DNA from: Escarpia spicata
Taxonomy: Eukaryota; Annelida; Polychaeta; Sabellida; Siboglinidae
NCBI GenBank assembly: GCA_963995525.1
Contig: OZ023207.1
Coordinates: 28,626,873-28,690,872 of the forward strand
Length of the DNA: 64,000 nt
Reading direction: 5' to 3'
Shown: positions 11,632 to 21,660 of the stretch, piece after piece
Numbering within the stretch: the first letter of the stretch is position 1
Layout of the letters: each line of letters opens with the position of its first letter
Translations under genes and position numbers: made by a program
The notes under the pieces: generated by a model
Told to the model about the DNA's origin: nothing
The model's input: the letters and a program-made list of their open reading frames with translations, nothing else
The model's database searches: none

Positions 11632-11892
11632 TTAAATATATATATATATTAAACTTATTAAAAGCCAATGTCCAAAACAAATAGCAATTACTGACACACC
11701 AGAAACAAATGCTATCATCTTCACAGCCAAGTTGCTATGCTCCCTCACATTGTCAAGTGACATGGACTTCAAACAGAGGTCAACTTCAAACGAATCAAAG
11801 GAGCCGTCATTATTCCACTGTCCAGACACATCTAGATTTCTGGTGCTGAACTGAGCGAGTCCGTCTCCTTCTTCCTGGCCGGGCGATGTCAG
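11632..11892 (-). CDS. Candidate terminal exon of a single-pass membrane protein
   Basis: Read on the minus strand, a splice acceptor (GTTCAACTATTACAG) is followed from 11892 by exactly 87 codons including the TAA at 11632-11634. The first part is polar and acidic (LTSPGQEEGDG, then QWNNDGSFDSFEVDLCLKS). The C-terminus is a hydrophobic segment of about 25 residues starting at KMIAFVSGVSVIAI and ending LLISLIYIYI, consistent with a membrane anchor. The frame stays open through the whole proposed exon, and an AATAAA follows 275 bases downstream. I do not recognise the family. Upstream exons should lie to the right on the minus strand, beyond the minisatellites, but I could not identify them firmly. 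Confidence 0.45.
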   Translation of the reverse strand: MTSPGQEEGDGLAQFSTRNLDVSGQWNNDGSFDSFEVDLCLKSMSLDNVREHSNLAVKMIAFVSGVSVIAICFGHWLLISLIYIYI

Positions 11893-12067
11893 CTGTAATA
11901 GTTGAACTAAATTGTCACTGAAATAGCATCAGTGATTTAAACTGTTAATAAGACTGCTTGTTTAATTTACATTTGTTAATATATATATTAAGCACTGCTG
12001 CATTAGAAACAACCAGTCATTTATGTTATTGTGTGAGAGGAATTATTTTATTATCTAAATTGATTAG

Positions 12068-13018
12068 GTATGAGTCTGAGGCTCATGGTGTCAGGAGGGG
12101 GAATCCTCTCCACACTGCCATGACTACAGTCTAAGGCTCATGGTGTCAGGAGGGGGAATCCTCTCCACACTGCCATGACTACAGTGTGAGGCTCATGGTG
12201 TCAGGAGGGAGAATCCCCTTCACACCCCCATGACTACAGTCTGAGGCTCATGGTGTCAGTAGGGGGAATCCTCTCCACACTGCCATGACTACAGTCTGAC
12301 GCTCATGGTGTCAGGAGGGGGAATCCTCTCCACACTGCCATGACTACAGTGTGAGACTCATGGTGTCAGGAGGGGGAATCCTCTCCACACTGCCATGACT
12401 ACAGTCTGACGCTCATGGTGTCAGGAGGGGGAATCCCCTCCACACTGCCATGACTACAGTCTGAGACTCATGGTGTCAGGAGGGGGAATCCTCTCCACAC
12501 TGCCATGACTACAGTCTAACACTCATGGTGTCAGGAGGGGGAATCCCCTCCACACTGCCATGACTACAGTCTGAGGCTCATGGTGTCAGGAGGGGGAATC
12601 CTCTCCACACTGCCATGACTACAGTCTGAGGCTCATGGTGTCAGGAGGGAGAATCCCCTCCACACCCCCATCATTACAGTATGAGGCTCATGGTGTCAGG
12701 AGGGGGAATCCCTCCACACCCCCATCATTACAGTATGAGGCTCATGGTGTCAGGAGGGAGAATCCCCTCCAAACCCCCATGACTACAGTATGAGGCTCAT
12801 GGTGTCAGGAGGGAGAATCCTCTCCACACTGCCATGACTAGTCTGAGGTTCATGGTGTCAGGAGGGGAATCCCCTCCACACCCCATGAATACAGTCTGAG
12901 GCTCATAGTGCCAGGAAGGGGAATCCCCTCACCACCCCCATGACTAGTCTGAGGTTCATGGTGTCAGGAGGGGAATCCCCTCCACACCCTCATGAATATA
13001 GTCTGAGGCTCATGGTGT
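12068..13018. repeat. 55-bp minisatellite (about 17 copies)
   Basis: A 55-bp unit built around GGCTCATGGTGTCAGGAGGG, then GGAATCC(T/C)CTCCACAC and CATGACTACAGT. Units vary at a few positions and shorten toward the right end. Units with AATCCCC contain GGGAATCCCC, an exact match to the NF-kB consensus GGGRNWYYCC. If the minus-strand exon at 11.6-11.9 kb is real, the array lies in one of its introns. Confidence 0.95.
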
Positions 13019-13115
13019 CAGATGTCAATCTCATGTAATGTAGGGGCGAGGGGTCTCAAGTTAAATCACATGTAATGTAGGGGCGAGGGGTCTCAAGTTA
13101 AATCACATCAGGTTA
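13019..13115. repeat. Short direct duplication
   Basis: The block CATGTAATGTAGGGGCGAGG plus GGTCTCAAGTTAAATCA occurs twice in tandem directly after the 55-bp minisatellite. Confidence 0.85.
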
Positions 13116-13245
13116 TGTGTGTTGTTGTACTTTGATGTTTCAAGATTATCTGTAATTAATTTCATAATTAAATCTGTTAAAAATCTTCAAAAACTGGCTG
13201 ATCTACTCACTGTCAGTAATGTAACTAATTAACATCACAATCATA

Positions 13246-13850
13246 ATGATGCGCAGGATCTCCATCGAGTGGTGCCTTATTATGTCAACTTATATAATGA
13301 TGCGCAGGATCTCCTTCGAGTGGTGCCTTATTATGTCAACTTATATAATGATGTGCAGGATCTCCATCGAGTGGTGCCTTATTATGTCAACTTATATAAT
13401 GATGCGCAGGATCTCCATCGAGTGGTGCCTTATTATGTCAACTTATATAATGATGCGCAGGATCTCCATCGAGTGGTGCCTTATTATGTCAACTTATATA
13501 ACGATGCGCAGGATCTCCATCGAGTGGTGCCTTATTATGTCAACTTATATAACGATGTGCAGGATCTCCATCGAGTGGTGCCTTATTATGTCAACTTATA
13601 TAACGATGCGCAGGATCTCCATCGAGTGGTGCCTTATTATGTGAACTTATATAACGATGCGCAGGATCTCCATCAAGTGGTGCCTTATTATGTCAACTTA
13701 TATAATGATGCGCAGGATCTCCATTGAGTGGTGCCTTATTATGTCAACTTATATAATGATGCGCAGGATCTCCATTGAGTGGTGCCTTATTATGTCAACT
13801 TATATAATGATGCGCAGGATCTCCATTGAGTGGTGCCTTATTAAGTCAAC
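13246..13850. repeat. 51-bp minisatellite (about 12 copies)
   Basis: A 51-bp unit (GATGCGCAGGATCTCCATCG, then AGTGGTGCCTTATTATG and TCAACTTATATAAT) repeats about 12 times. Because 51 equals 17 codons, two plus-strand frames stay open for 130-150 codons with 17-residue repeats. A C-to-T change in the later units creates TGA in one of these frames. Nothing suggests translation. Confidence 0.95.
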
Positions 13851-13989
13851 TTATGTGAAAACAAGGTCAAAGTCATCAGATTAATGACGTCAACTTACAA
13901 CATGAAATCAGGTCATCATCATCATGATTACAGGCATTTTAAGCAGCACGTTTAACAGTGAACCACACACGGATGATAACCCAGCAAAT

Positions 13990-14215
13990 GACCTGTTGTT
14001 GTCAGCATAGACTGAGTGAGTAACTGTGTGAGTTACTACCGGGGTAAGTGAATAACTGAGTGATTAAGTGAGTGAGTGACTAGGTGAGTAACTGAATGAG
14101 TGACTGACTGAGTGACCAAGCCACTCAGTGAATAAGCATCTACATGAGTGAGTGACTAAATAAGTGATTGAGTAAGTACTAGTAGTGAGTGTGTGAATGA
14201 GTGAGTCACTGTGGT
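13990..14215. repeat. Degenerate GAGTGAGT-type simple repeat
   Basis: Imperfect 4-base and 8-base repeats of the GAGT/GACT type (GTGAGTGAGTGACTAGG and similar) run for about 220 bp. The frames across it are low complexity. Confidence 0.75.
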
Positions 14216-15340
14216 AGTCGCGTGTAGTTGTTGTTGAGTGTTGAAGAATGCAAGCTGCATGCCTACACTTGGCAGGATGTGGTACTCAGAGTCTGTCTTT
14301 GTCTGTGCTGTGTGCCAGTCTTCAGCTGGAGCCACAAGCACCACTCAAAGACACTCACCAACAAGTTCAACGTAAGAAATTAGTGGATGCTCAGTTGGAA
14401 AAAGTTAGTGAAGTTGCCTGGGTGAGATGTTGCTTATAACTGCACAAGTTCTGTTGAAAATTTTTTGGTTTATGTGCATATCAATATGTGTGTTTCTCTT
14501 CATGAGATATACAGAACGTGTTCAACAGTTCATTACCAAAAGCATGTCAAAAGATGGGGCTGGTTAACTGAGGTGTGTTAGTGGAATCACATCCTTTGTA
14601 ACAGACATCCAACAATTTGTTGCATTCACATTATAGAGTATGGAACATCTATCTTGTACGGCTGCATCAAATAATTACTTTATGTTCCTGTCCTCTCAAT
14701 AAGAGCCTCGTACCAGGCAAATTGGTGCCAAAAGAGTAGCAATGGCACAGAGTGTCACAAAATGAGAATACTGTAGTTTGACATTGAAATAATATACATC
14801 ATGTGTAGAAAATTGCTAATTGCATTTAACAGTAAGTAAGAGTAAGAATAACTGCAGTGACATAACATTGACTTCAATGTTTCAATGATTCTAAGAAACA
14901 ACAACTGCTTTACCTTCTACATGCAAAACTTATCAGATATAACTGGACAAAGTCAGGTTATCAGATAACCTCATAATCCCATCATTAATCAGTCCTAATA
15001 CAACTTCAATAAGATGATACAATCCTGAGTCAGCGAGCAGTGCCTTTACTCAAGTAGAATATCAGAACAAATTAAGGGACCAAGTCAAAGTCATAATAAA
15101 AAAATTAAAATATTACAGTTTGTATTGTGCCATAACCACACGGTGATGTATGGGCTATGGCGCTTAACATTTCCCAGACAATAAAATGTTTTCTACATTT
15201 ATTATCGTAGTTGTTAAAACTAAACTAAGAACCATTTGGTCTGATCATGTTCCTTTATATTGTAAGAAGGTTCCACTAATTTCAACATGTTAAAAATGTA
15301 TAATTAATTGAAATTAATGATAGCAAAACAGTGATACTTA
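14216..15340. other. Interval without a recognised gene
   Basis: A plus-strand frame at 14248-14439 contains donor-like GTAAGAAA and GGGTGAGAT sequences but no recognisable domain. The rest is AT-rich and featureless. Upstream exons of the 11.6-kb minus-strand gene could be here, undetected. Confidence 0.25.
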
Positions 15341-15343
15341 CAC

Positions 15344-15400
15344 TTCAGCCTCAGCCTCAGCTCAGCCTCAGGCTCAGGGGAGGGTGTTTCGCGCATCCAG
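15344..15400 (-). other. Possible minus-strand exon with strong splice donor
   Basis: Read on the minus strand, an open stretch encoding METPSPEPEAELRLRLK-like low-complexity sequence (more exactly MRETPSPEPEAELRLRLK) ends at AAGT followed by GTAAGTATC, a strong 5' splice site. The flank upstream on that strand (15400-15720) is CpG-rich. It could be a first exon of the gene ending at 11.6 kb, but the proline/glutamate/leucine sequence arises simply from the repeated GCCTCA motif, so this is weak. Confidence 0.2.
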
Positions 15401-15728
15401 CGCCAGCGGCCACGCCAAGCCACTCATTCACCTTTTAACATCAGGACTGTTCGGTTCCGATGCCAACTCCGATTATCGCGATCACATATAACTGCTCGAA
15501 CAAATGCATTCACAATACATGCTTTTTTGTTACAAACAGTTCAGTATATAACACAAAATAAAGCGTTTTATGAACGCGCACAGAAGTTTCTTGCACTAGC
15601 GGAAATGACCCGGGAAACTGGCTCGACCCGTTCGCGACCTCTCGCAGCACACCTTGTTTGTGTAATATTTGCCCCTATAAAATGCCGTCGCTGCGAATCC
15701 AGTGATCTATTCCCAAACACCTCCAACT

Positions 15729-16185
15729 GGGGTAAGACCACATTTAAATTTTACATAGGCGGCCATCATAACGTTTCCTTCATTTCCTACTAAATTTGAC
15801 GAACAATTTTACTTGAAAATTTCACAGCATATTTAACCTCCATTGACACATTTGCTGTGGAAAACTCGTAAAATTATCATACCTAAGTTTTCAGAAAAAT
15901 CCACCTAGACCTGACACCCCTCAATTTCGCCCCAATCTGGTGACGGATTTTGAAATATTGGTGCGTTCTGCAAAATAGCAACTGTGCAAATACGCGAGCG
16001 ACTAGCGTATGTTTATTGTTACCTCGTGAAAGATCTAATGCACTAGTATATTCAGTATTCACTGGACTGACATATGTGCCATGCCAAAGTGCTCGACAAA
16101 ATTCACACATGACACCAAAACGGTATTTTCAAGGGCTCTCTTTCGGCGGGTAATGGCGGACGAATTCTTAATGTGGTTTTACCCC
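15729..16185. mobile_element. TIR element, left copy (457 bp)
   Basis: The element begins GGGGTAAGACCACATT and ends AATGTGGTTTTACCCC, so its ends are inverted repeats of 16 bp with one mismatch. It is about 90% identical by eye to the copy at 19286-19725, in the same orientation. It has no transposase, and its open frames are not conserved. It is preceded by AACT and followed by AAAT, so it has no target-site duplication of its own. It looks like a non-autonomous DNA element (MITE class). Confidence 0.85.
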
Positions 16186-16870
16186 AAATAGATCTCCTGA
16201 ATCTTGCAAATCTTCACGAAAGTTAGATTTATATCAAGCTGTACCTATAACTAGATTAACCACAAAGGGAAATTTACACTGTCTCAATAACAATTAAAAT
16301 TAGCGTCATCAAACTGTGCACACCTCCAAGCTAAACAGCGCCTTGAGTTGCTTTAAACATGCTTATTCGGTACGACGTTTACCTGATATGAATGGTACTG
16401 AGCACAGCATACAGGCCAACACAGTATCTTACCGATATGGGAATAAAATATATAGAATATTAACGAAATATATTTTTTGGGTAATTGTTTATAAAATGTT
16501 GATTTTTTTGCAATAAATACACAAAATCATTATTTTAAGCAGCATTTTATTGGACATGCACGTTGCAAATGCACGAATTTTTGTATAACGTAATGCCTAC
16601 AAATTATGCTAAATAATATGATGCTATCATGTACTATATGTCACTCGTGTACGACACAAGTAGGTGTCAAAAGCACAAGCCAGGCATTTCAACAATATTC
16701 ACAACATTGAAAGGCACAAAGGCGTCTTTTGATGGTAACTACAGTTATATTGTCGATATCGGGCTAAAATGCTGGATTAAATTGAGGTATATACATAGTA
16801 CATTACGAAACCAAAAATGGGACGCCCAGTGGAACGTATATCTTGCGTCACACAAATTGTCATCCTAACC
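16186..16870. other. Interior spacer of the composite, no gene recognised
   Basis: AT-rich sequence between the left TIR copy and the LINE fragment. Two plus-strand frames (66 and 79 codons) have no recognisable domain. Confidence 0.3.
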
Positions 16871-16879
16871 CCCTTAAAA

Positions 16880-18730
16880 TAACCATACTTTTACAAAGGC
16901 GCAGGTCTCTGCTTGATTCCACATGCACCGAAGCAACGAACTTGGCTGATTTGCTGGAGACTCATGGCTTTGTATAACATGTGCATAACATGTGCATGAT
17001 CGCGGCAATATTCTGGACCTGGTTATCAAGTCGGGAACATCTCACGTCATAGCCACAACAGTTGAGCCAAAAACACTTCTCACTGATCACCGTGTGATTG
17101 AATGCGGATTACGCCAACCTAAACCAGAGCGCATGACGCGACGCATCCAATACCGCAAGTACTCAGCCATTGACGGCAGCCGTTTTACCGCAGATCTCGC
17201 GGCATCACATCTTAACGTTCCTGAACAAAATCCTGAAGTTATCCTCACTCGATACGATGGATGCATACGTAGCATCGTTAACGCTCATGCCCCAGTAATC
17301 TTGCGGACTATCACGGCTAGGCCAAAGACACCGTGGCATACAAGCGAGCTAACTGACGAGAAGCGAGCATTACGTCGTGCTGAGCGTAACTGGCGACAAA
17401 CTGGACTGACTGTACATCGTCAAATATACACCGGTTTGCGCAACGCGTTCCGAAAATCACTTAGGACTGCACGATCGCATTACTACCGTACTGAGATGAC
17501 AAGTGCCGGTGGCAACATCCGACGTGTCTACCAGATCGCAAACACACTACTTGGTCGAGCTGGAGACCGACCGCTACCCGAGGACGCTACACAAGCTACT
17601 GTTGCAGCGAAATTCCAGAAGAGTTTCTTCGAGAAGATCGATGCGTTGCGCCGCAATATGACTCAATCGTCAACTGAAGACGTAGTGACGAATGTGGCTG
17701 CACGTTTTGTATGTTTCGAAGCTGCTTCACTGGCAGACGTGAAGAACATAATTTTAGTATCTGCTACCAAGTCATGCGAACTGGACCCGTTGACAACGTC
17801 ACTTTTTCAACAGAACATTAAAGCGCTTTGTCCAGTTATTACACGCATAATTAATACGTCGCTCTCCACTGCTATAATCCCACAGTCGATGAAACACGCC
17901 ATTGTAACGCCTGTACTGAAAAAACGAGGTGCTGATGTCAATGTGCTGTCTAACTTCCGCCCAATATCGAACATTTCGTTTGTGGCGAAGACAATGGAGC
18001 GCTTCGTCTCAAGACAACTGCAACGCTTCCTGAACGAGAATGGCATACTGGGCGTCTACCAGAGTGCCTACCGACCACGCCACAGTGCGGAGACAGCACT
18101 CTTACGCATTCACAGTGATGTGGCGCAAGCGATTGATGCTCGTCGTGGAGTACTTCTTGTGCTTCTCGATTTAACAGCAGCCTTCGACACAAAAAATCAC
18201 GATATCTTACTACGGATACTATTTGGCTATGGTATATGCGGCGAAGCGCATGCGTGGTTGGCGTCATACATATACGGTCGTACCTCAGCCGTGCGTGTCG
18301 GGAAAGAAGTGTCTGAGTGTACCGTGATGAGATCCGGAGTACCACAGGGGTCGGTTCTTGGGCCGGTGCTCTTCAACGCCTACATTGCGCCTCTAACGAA
18401 TTTACTCAACCGACACGACGTACAACACCATCTGTACGCCGATGATACGCAGTTATACGTCGATTTTCCACCGTTTGAGCATACAACTGCTCTCATCAGA
18501 ATGGAGGCTTGCATCAGTGAAGTTAAAACGTGGCTCTATGACAACGGACTGGTTCTCAACGAGAGCAAAACGGAAGCAATTGTTATACGTTCATCGAGCT
18601 TGCGCAGACCAATACTCATTGATCATGTCGACATATGCGGACAATATGTAGCTACATCGACCATCGTCCGTGACCTTGGTGTTGCAATCGATGCTGATTT
18701 ATCGATGGCGACGCAGCACATGCAAACGCC
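16880..18730 (+). pseudogene. L2/CR1-like LINE ORF2: endonuclease end plus reverse transcriptase
   Basis: One frame stays open from 16992 to 18851 (619 codons). It starts in the last part of an apurinic-type endonuclease (HDRGNILDLVI, then LLTDHRVIECGL, the terminal Asp-His motif). A linker and RT blocks follow: NFRPISNISFVAKTMERF, YQSAYRPRHSAETALL, VLLDLTAAFDT, SGVPQGSVLGPVLF and HHLYADDTQLY. Earlier endonuclease sequence (TNLADLLETHGFV) is readable from about 16920, in a frame broken by an 11-bp tandem duplication near 16975-16996. After DADLSMATQHM the protein leaves the family pattern, so the 3' part is missing. The QSAYR...HSAETALL style points to the L2/CR1 group. All catalytic residues visible are intact. 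Confidence 0.88.
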
Positions 18731-18851
18731 CGGCGACCATAACGTTCTTGCTTGTTGTTGCCTGCTTGCCCATTATTGCTTATTGTGCGATCCAAGTGCC
18801 ATATCATTAGGAATTAAGGACAAGTTGGAACAGCAGAAACGCCCACGTTAG

Positions 18852-19285
18852 TATTGGGGTTAAGAGACACGCATTTATAGGTGTCGCTTACAAAAATATA
18901 AATGATATAACTAAGGCGAAATTCATCCTAGTGGAAATATGTCAATATTGTTGCACATGATGTATATTTAAAAGAAACTCCACACCCTGACACATATACA
19001 CTTTTTACGCAAGCTTTCGTGGTACTCAGTATCGTAGAACATGCTTGGAATGTACTTTTTAACTTTCACACCACCCAAATTATGACTTTATTTCCCATGC
19101 ATACTACCTAATAACTGGCTTATTAATTACTTTTAAAACTTCTTTTAGATGTAATACTAACATTATGCAATAGCTGCACGATATTCTGGTCTACACCAGC
19201 TTCCAAATACAGCCAAAAAACCATCATCCGTCGCTCAAATCACATGTTGGCAGTTTTTGTGATAAAACGGGCGTATTTCTAATTT
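18852..19285. other. Interior spacer of the composite, right side
   Basis: AT-rich sequence between the truncated LINE and the right TIR copy. No coding region or repeat is apparent. Confidence 0.3.
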
Positions 19286-19725
19286 GGGGTAAGACCACAT
19301 TTAAATTTTACACAGGCGGCCATTATAACGTTTCCTTCATTTCCTACTAAGTATAACATACCATTTTCTTGAAAATTTCACAGCACATTTAACCTCCATT
19401 GACACAAGTGATGTGGAAAACTCGTAAAATTCTCATACCTCAGTTTTCAGAAAAATCCACCCAAACCTGACACACCTCAATTTCGCACCAATCTGGTGAC
19501 GGATTTTGAAATATTGGTGCGTTCTGCAAAATAGCCACTGTGCGAATACGCGAGCGACTAGCGTATGTTTATTGCTACCTCGTGAAAGATATAATGCAGT
19601 AGTACATTCAGTATTCACTGGACTGACATGTGCCAAGCCAGTGCTCGAAAAAAATTCACACATGACACCAAAACGGTATTTTCAAGGGCACTCTTTCGGA
19701 CGAATCCTTAATGTGGTCTTACCCC
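19286..19725. mobile_element. TIR element, right copy (440 bp)
   Basis: Its ends are a perfect 16-bp inverted repeat, GGGGTAAGACCACATT and AATGTGGTCTTACCCC. It lies in the same orientation as the copy at 15729-16185. The right flank is AACT (19726-19729), which matches the left flank of the left copy (15725-15728). The inner flanks do not match. This pairing suggests that the two copies and everything between them may have inserted as one unit. Confidence 0.87.
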
Positions 19726-20044
19726 AACTGCAACCCCCTTTTAGACCTACTTGACTTGGCTTAGTGCTCTTATCGGGTATCCAGCGTAGAGGTAACATCA
19801 CATACTTTATCACCGCCCTCCAGGTAGGGCGGCCAACGGCCATCCGCTCGACCTCCTCAAGCGTGAAGCCACTGAAGGCTCATGACAATCTCCAATTGCA
19901 CCCTCCAGCAAACTTACATTATTTATTCGCTTTATAGCTCTTATTCTTTTATTCGCTCCACGTGACCAGCCCATTTATGTCGGCTCCCCATTGGCATCTT
20001 CTTTATTACTTTCTTTCTTTCATACTAACCTTGTCCCCCACCAC

Positions 20045-20233
20045 GGGAGCGCGGCTAGTGTATTGGTTAGCTCATCGGCCTGGTATGCCAGCGCTCTGAG
20101 TTCGAAACCCGAACCGGGCAAGCATGATATTTAATTGGTGTAAAAACTTGGCTCTCAACATTGGGGACTGCGCGTCCCTGCACTTAATCCTGAGAATATT
20201 TGCGCTAAAGAAGGCTTTTTATTATTATTATTA
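20045..20233 (+). mobile_element. tRNA-derived SINE, family 2, copy 1
   Basis: The head carries an A-box-like TAGTGTATTGG (20056-20066) and a B-box-like AGTTCGAAACC (20099-20109), spaced as in a tRNA internal promoter. A body follows (CTCAACATTGGGGACTG) and an (ATT)n tail at about 20220-20233. The same body is found at 20697 and, split by a MITE, at 47.1 kb, which supports a dispersed SINE family. Confidence 0.85.
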
Positions 20234-20587
20234 AATACATATCGGGTAAGCATAAGTTAAATTATGACCAGCCGCTACAAAGTGGGTATTAAGTTAAATT
20301 GTGACCTGCCACTACAAAGTGGGTATTAAGTTAAATTGTGACCTGCCACCACAAAGCGGGTATTAAGTTAAATTGTTATCTGCTACTACAAAGTGGGTAT
20401 TAAGTTAAATTGTGACTAGCCACTACAAAGTGGGTATTAAGTTAAATTGTGACCTGCCACTACAACGTGGGTATTAAGTTAAATTGTGACCTGCCACTAC
20501 AAAGTGGGTATTAAGTTAAATTACGACCTGCCACTATAAAGAGGGCATTAAGTTAAATTGTGACCTGCCACTATAAAGTGGGTATTA
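20234..20587. repeat. 37-bp minisatellite, first array
   Basis: About nine copies of a 37-bp unit (TTAAATTGTGACCTGCCACT, then ACAAAGTGGGTATTAAG). The array starts directly after the SINE tail in both duplicates. Confidence 0.93.
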
Positions 20588-20696
20588 TGCTCTTATTCTT
20601 TCATTCGCTCCACGTGACCAGCCCATTTATGTCGGCTCCCCATTGGCATCTTCTTTATTACTTTCTTTCTTTCATACTAACCTTGTCCCCCACCAC

Positions 20697-20885
20697 GGGA
20701 GCGCGGCTAGTGTATTGGTTAGCTCATCGGCCTGGTATGCCAGCGCTCTGAGTTCGAAACCCGAACCGGGCAAGCATGATATTTAATTGGTGTCAAAACT
20801 TGGCTCTCAACATTGGGGACTGTGCGTCCCTGCATTTAATCCTGAGGATATTTGCGCTAAAGAAGGCTTTTTATTATTATTATTA
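20697..20885 (+). mobile_element. tRNA-derived SINE, family 2, copy 2
   Basis: This is the duplicate of the SINE at 20045-20233, with A box at 20708-20718 and B box at 20751-20761, and with only a few substitutions. It was copied as part of the 652-bp segment and not inserted independently. Confidence 0.87.
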
Positions 20886-21392
20886 AATACATATCGGGTA
20901 AGCATAAGTTAAATTATGACCAGCCGCTACAAAGTGGGTATTAAGTTAAATTGTGACCTGCCACTACAAAGTGGGTATTAAGTTAAATTGTGACCTGCTA
21001 CTACAAAGTGGGTATTAAGTTAAATTGTGACCAGCCACTACAACGTGGGTATTAAGTTAAATTGTGACCTGCCACCACAAAGTGGGTATTAAGTTAAATT
21101 GTGACCTGCCACTACAAACTTGATATTAAGTTAAATTATGACCTGCCACGACAAAGTGGGTATTAAGTTAAATTGTGACCTGCCACTACAAACTGGATAT
21201 TAAGTTACATTGTGACCTGCCACTACAAAGTGGGTATTAAGTTAAATTGTGACCTGCCACTACAAGGTGGGTATTAATTTAAATTGTGACCTGCCACTAC
21301 AAAGTGGGTATTAAGTTAAATTACGACCTGCCACTATAAAGAGGCCATTAAGTTAAATTGTGACCTGCCACTACAAAGTGGGTATTATGTTA
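20886..21392. repeat. 37-bp minisatellite, second array
   Basis: About 13 copies of the same 37-bp unit as the first array. It ends where gypsy-like coding sequence begins near 21395. Confidence 0.93.
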
Positions 21393-21394
21393 AA

Positions 21395-21660
21395 TTATGA
21401 CATGGCTACAATTGGAGCAGAATGCAGGAAATGTGGAAAGAATGAACGTTTGCATCAGTGTGTCGAACAAAACGTGTCTAGAAAGTCAAAGCGGTCCCAC
21501 CATGTGCACGAGACTCATCTTCTGAGCACTACTTCCTAGGGTCTGTACAGTGTGAAGACTCTGACACAGCTTGGAGGATGACACTTCCAATCTTGGGCAA
21601 GAAGATCGATTTCAAAATTAACTTAGGAGCAGACACGTCAATCATGTAGGAAGAAACTTA
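21395..21660 (+). pseudogene. gypsy zinc-knuckle and protease remnant
   Basis: A cysteine-rich stretch (ECRKCGKNERLHQC) resembles a nucleocapsid zinc knuckle with altered spacing. The protease follows at about 21608-21646, where the expected Asp-Thr-Gly-Ala catalytic motif reads NLGADTS, so the catalytic aspartate is gone. A TAG at 21647 follows directly. The protease is inactive. Confidence 0.65.

Larger units (their letters stand above)
19937..20588. repeat. 652-bp tandem duplication, first copy (SINE plus minisatellite)
   Basis: The block beginning GCTCTTATTCTTTTATTCGC and containing a SINE and a 37-bp minisatellite recurs at 20589 with a constant offset of 652 bp. The second copy has a longer minisatellite. 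Confidence 0.9.

Noticed and set aside
15883..16153. Coding genes in the TIR elements (75-82-codon frames on both strands)
   Set aside because: Frames are not conserved between the two copies beyond what sequence identity forces, and they show no transposase motif.
20045..20120. Functional tRNA gene
   Set aside because: Box A and box B are present, but the arms do not pair as a full cloverleaf and the body continues as a dispersed SINE with a tail.
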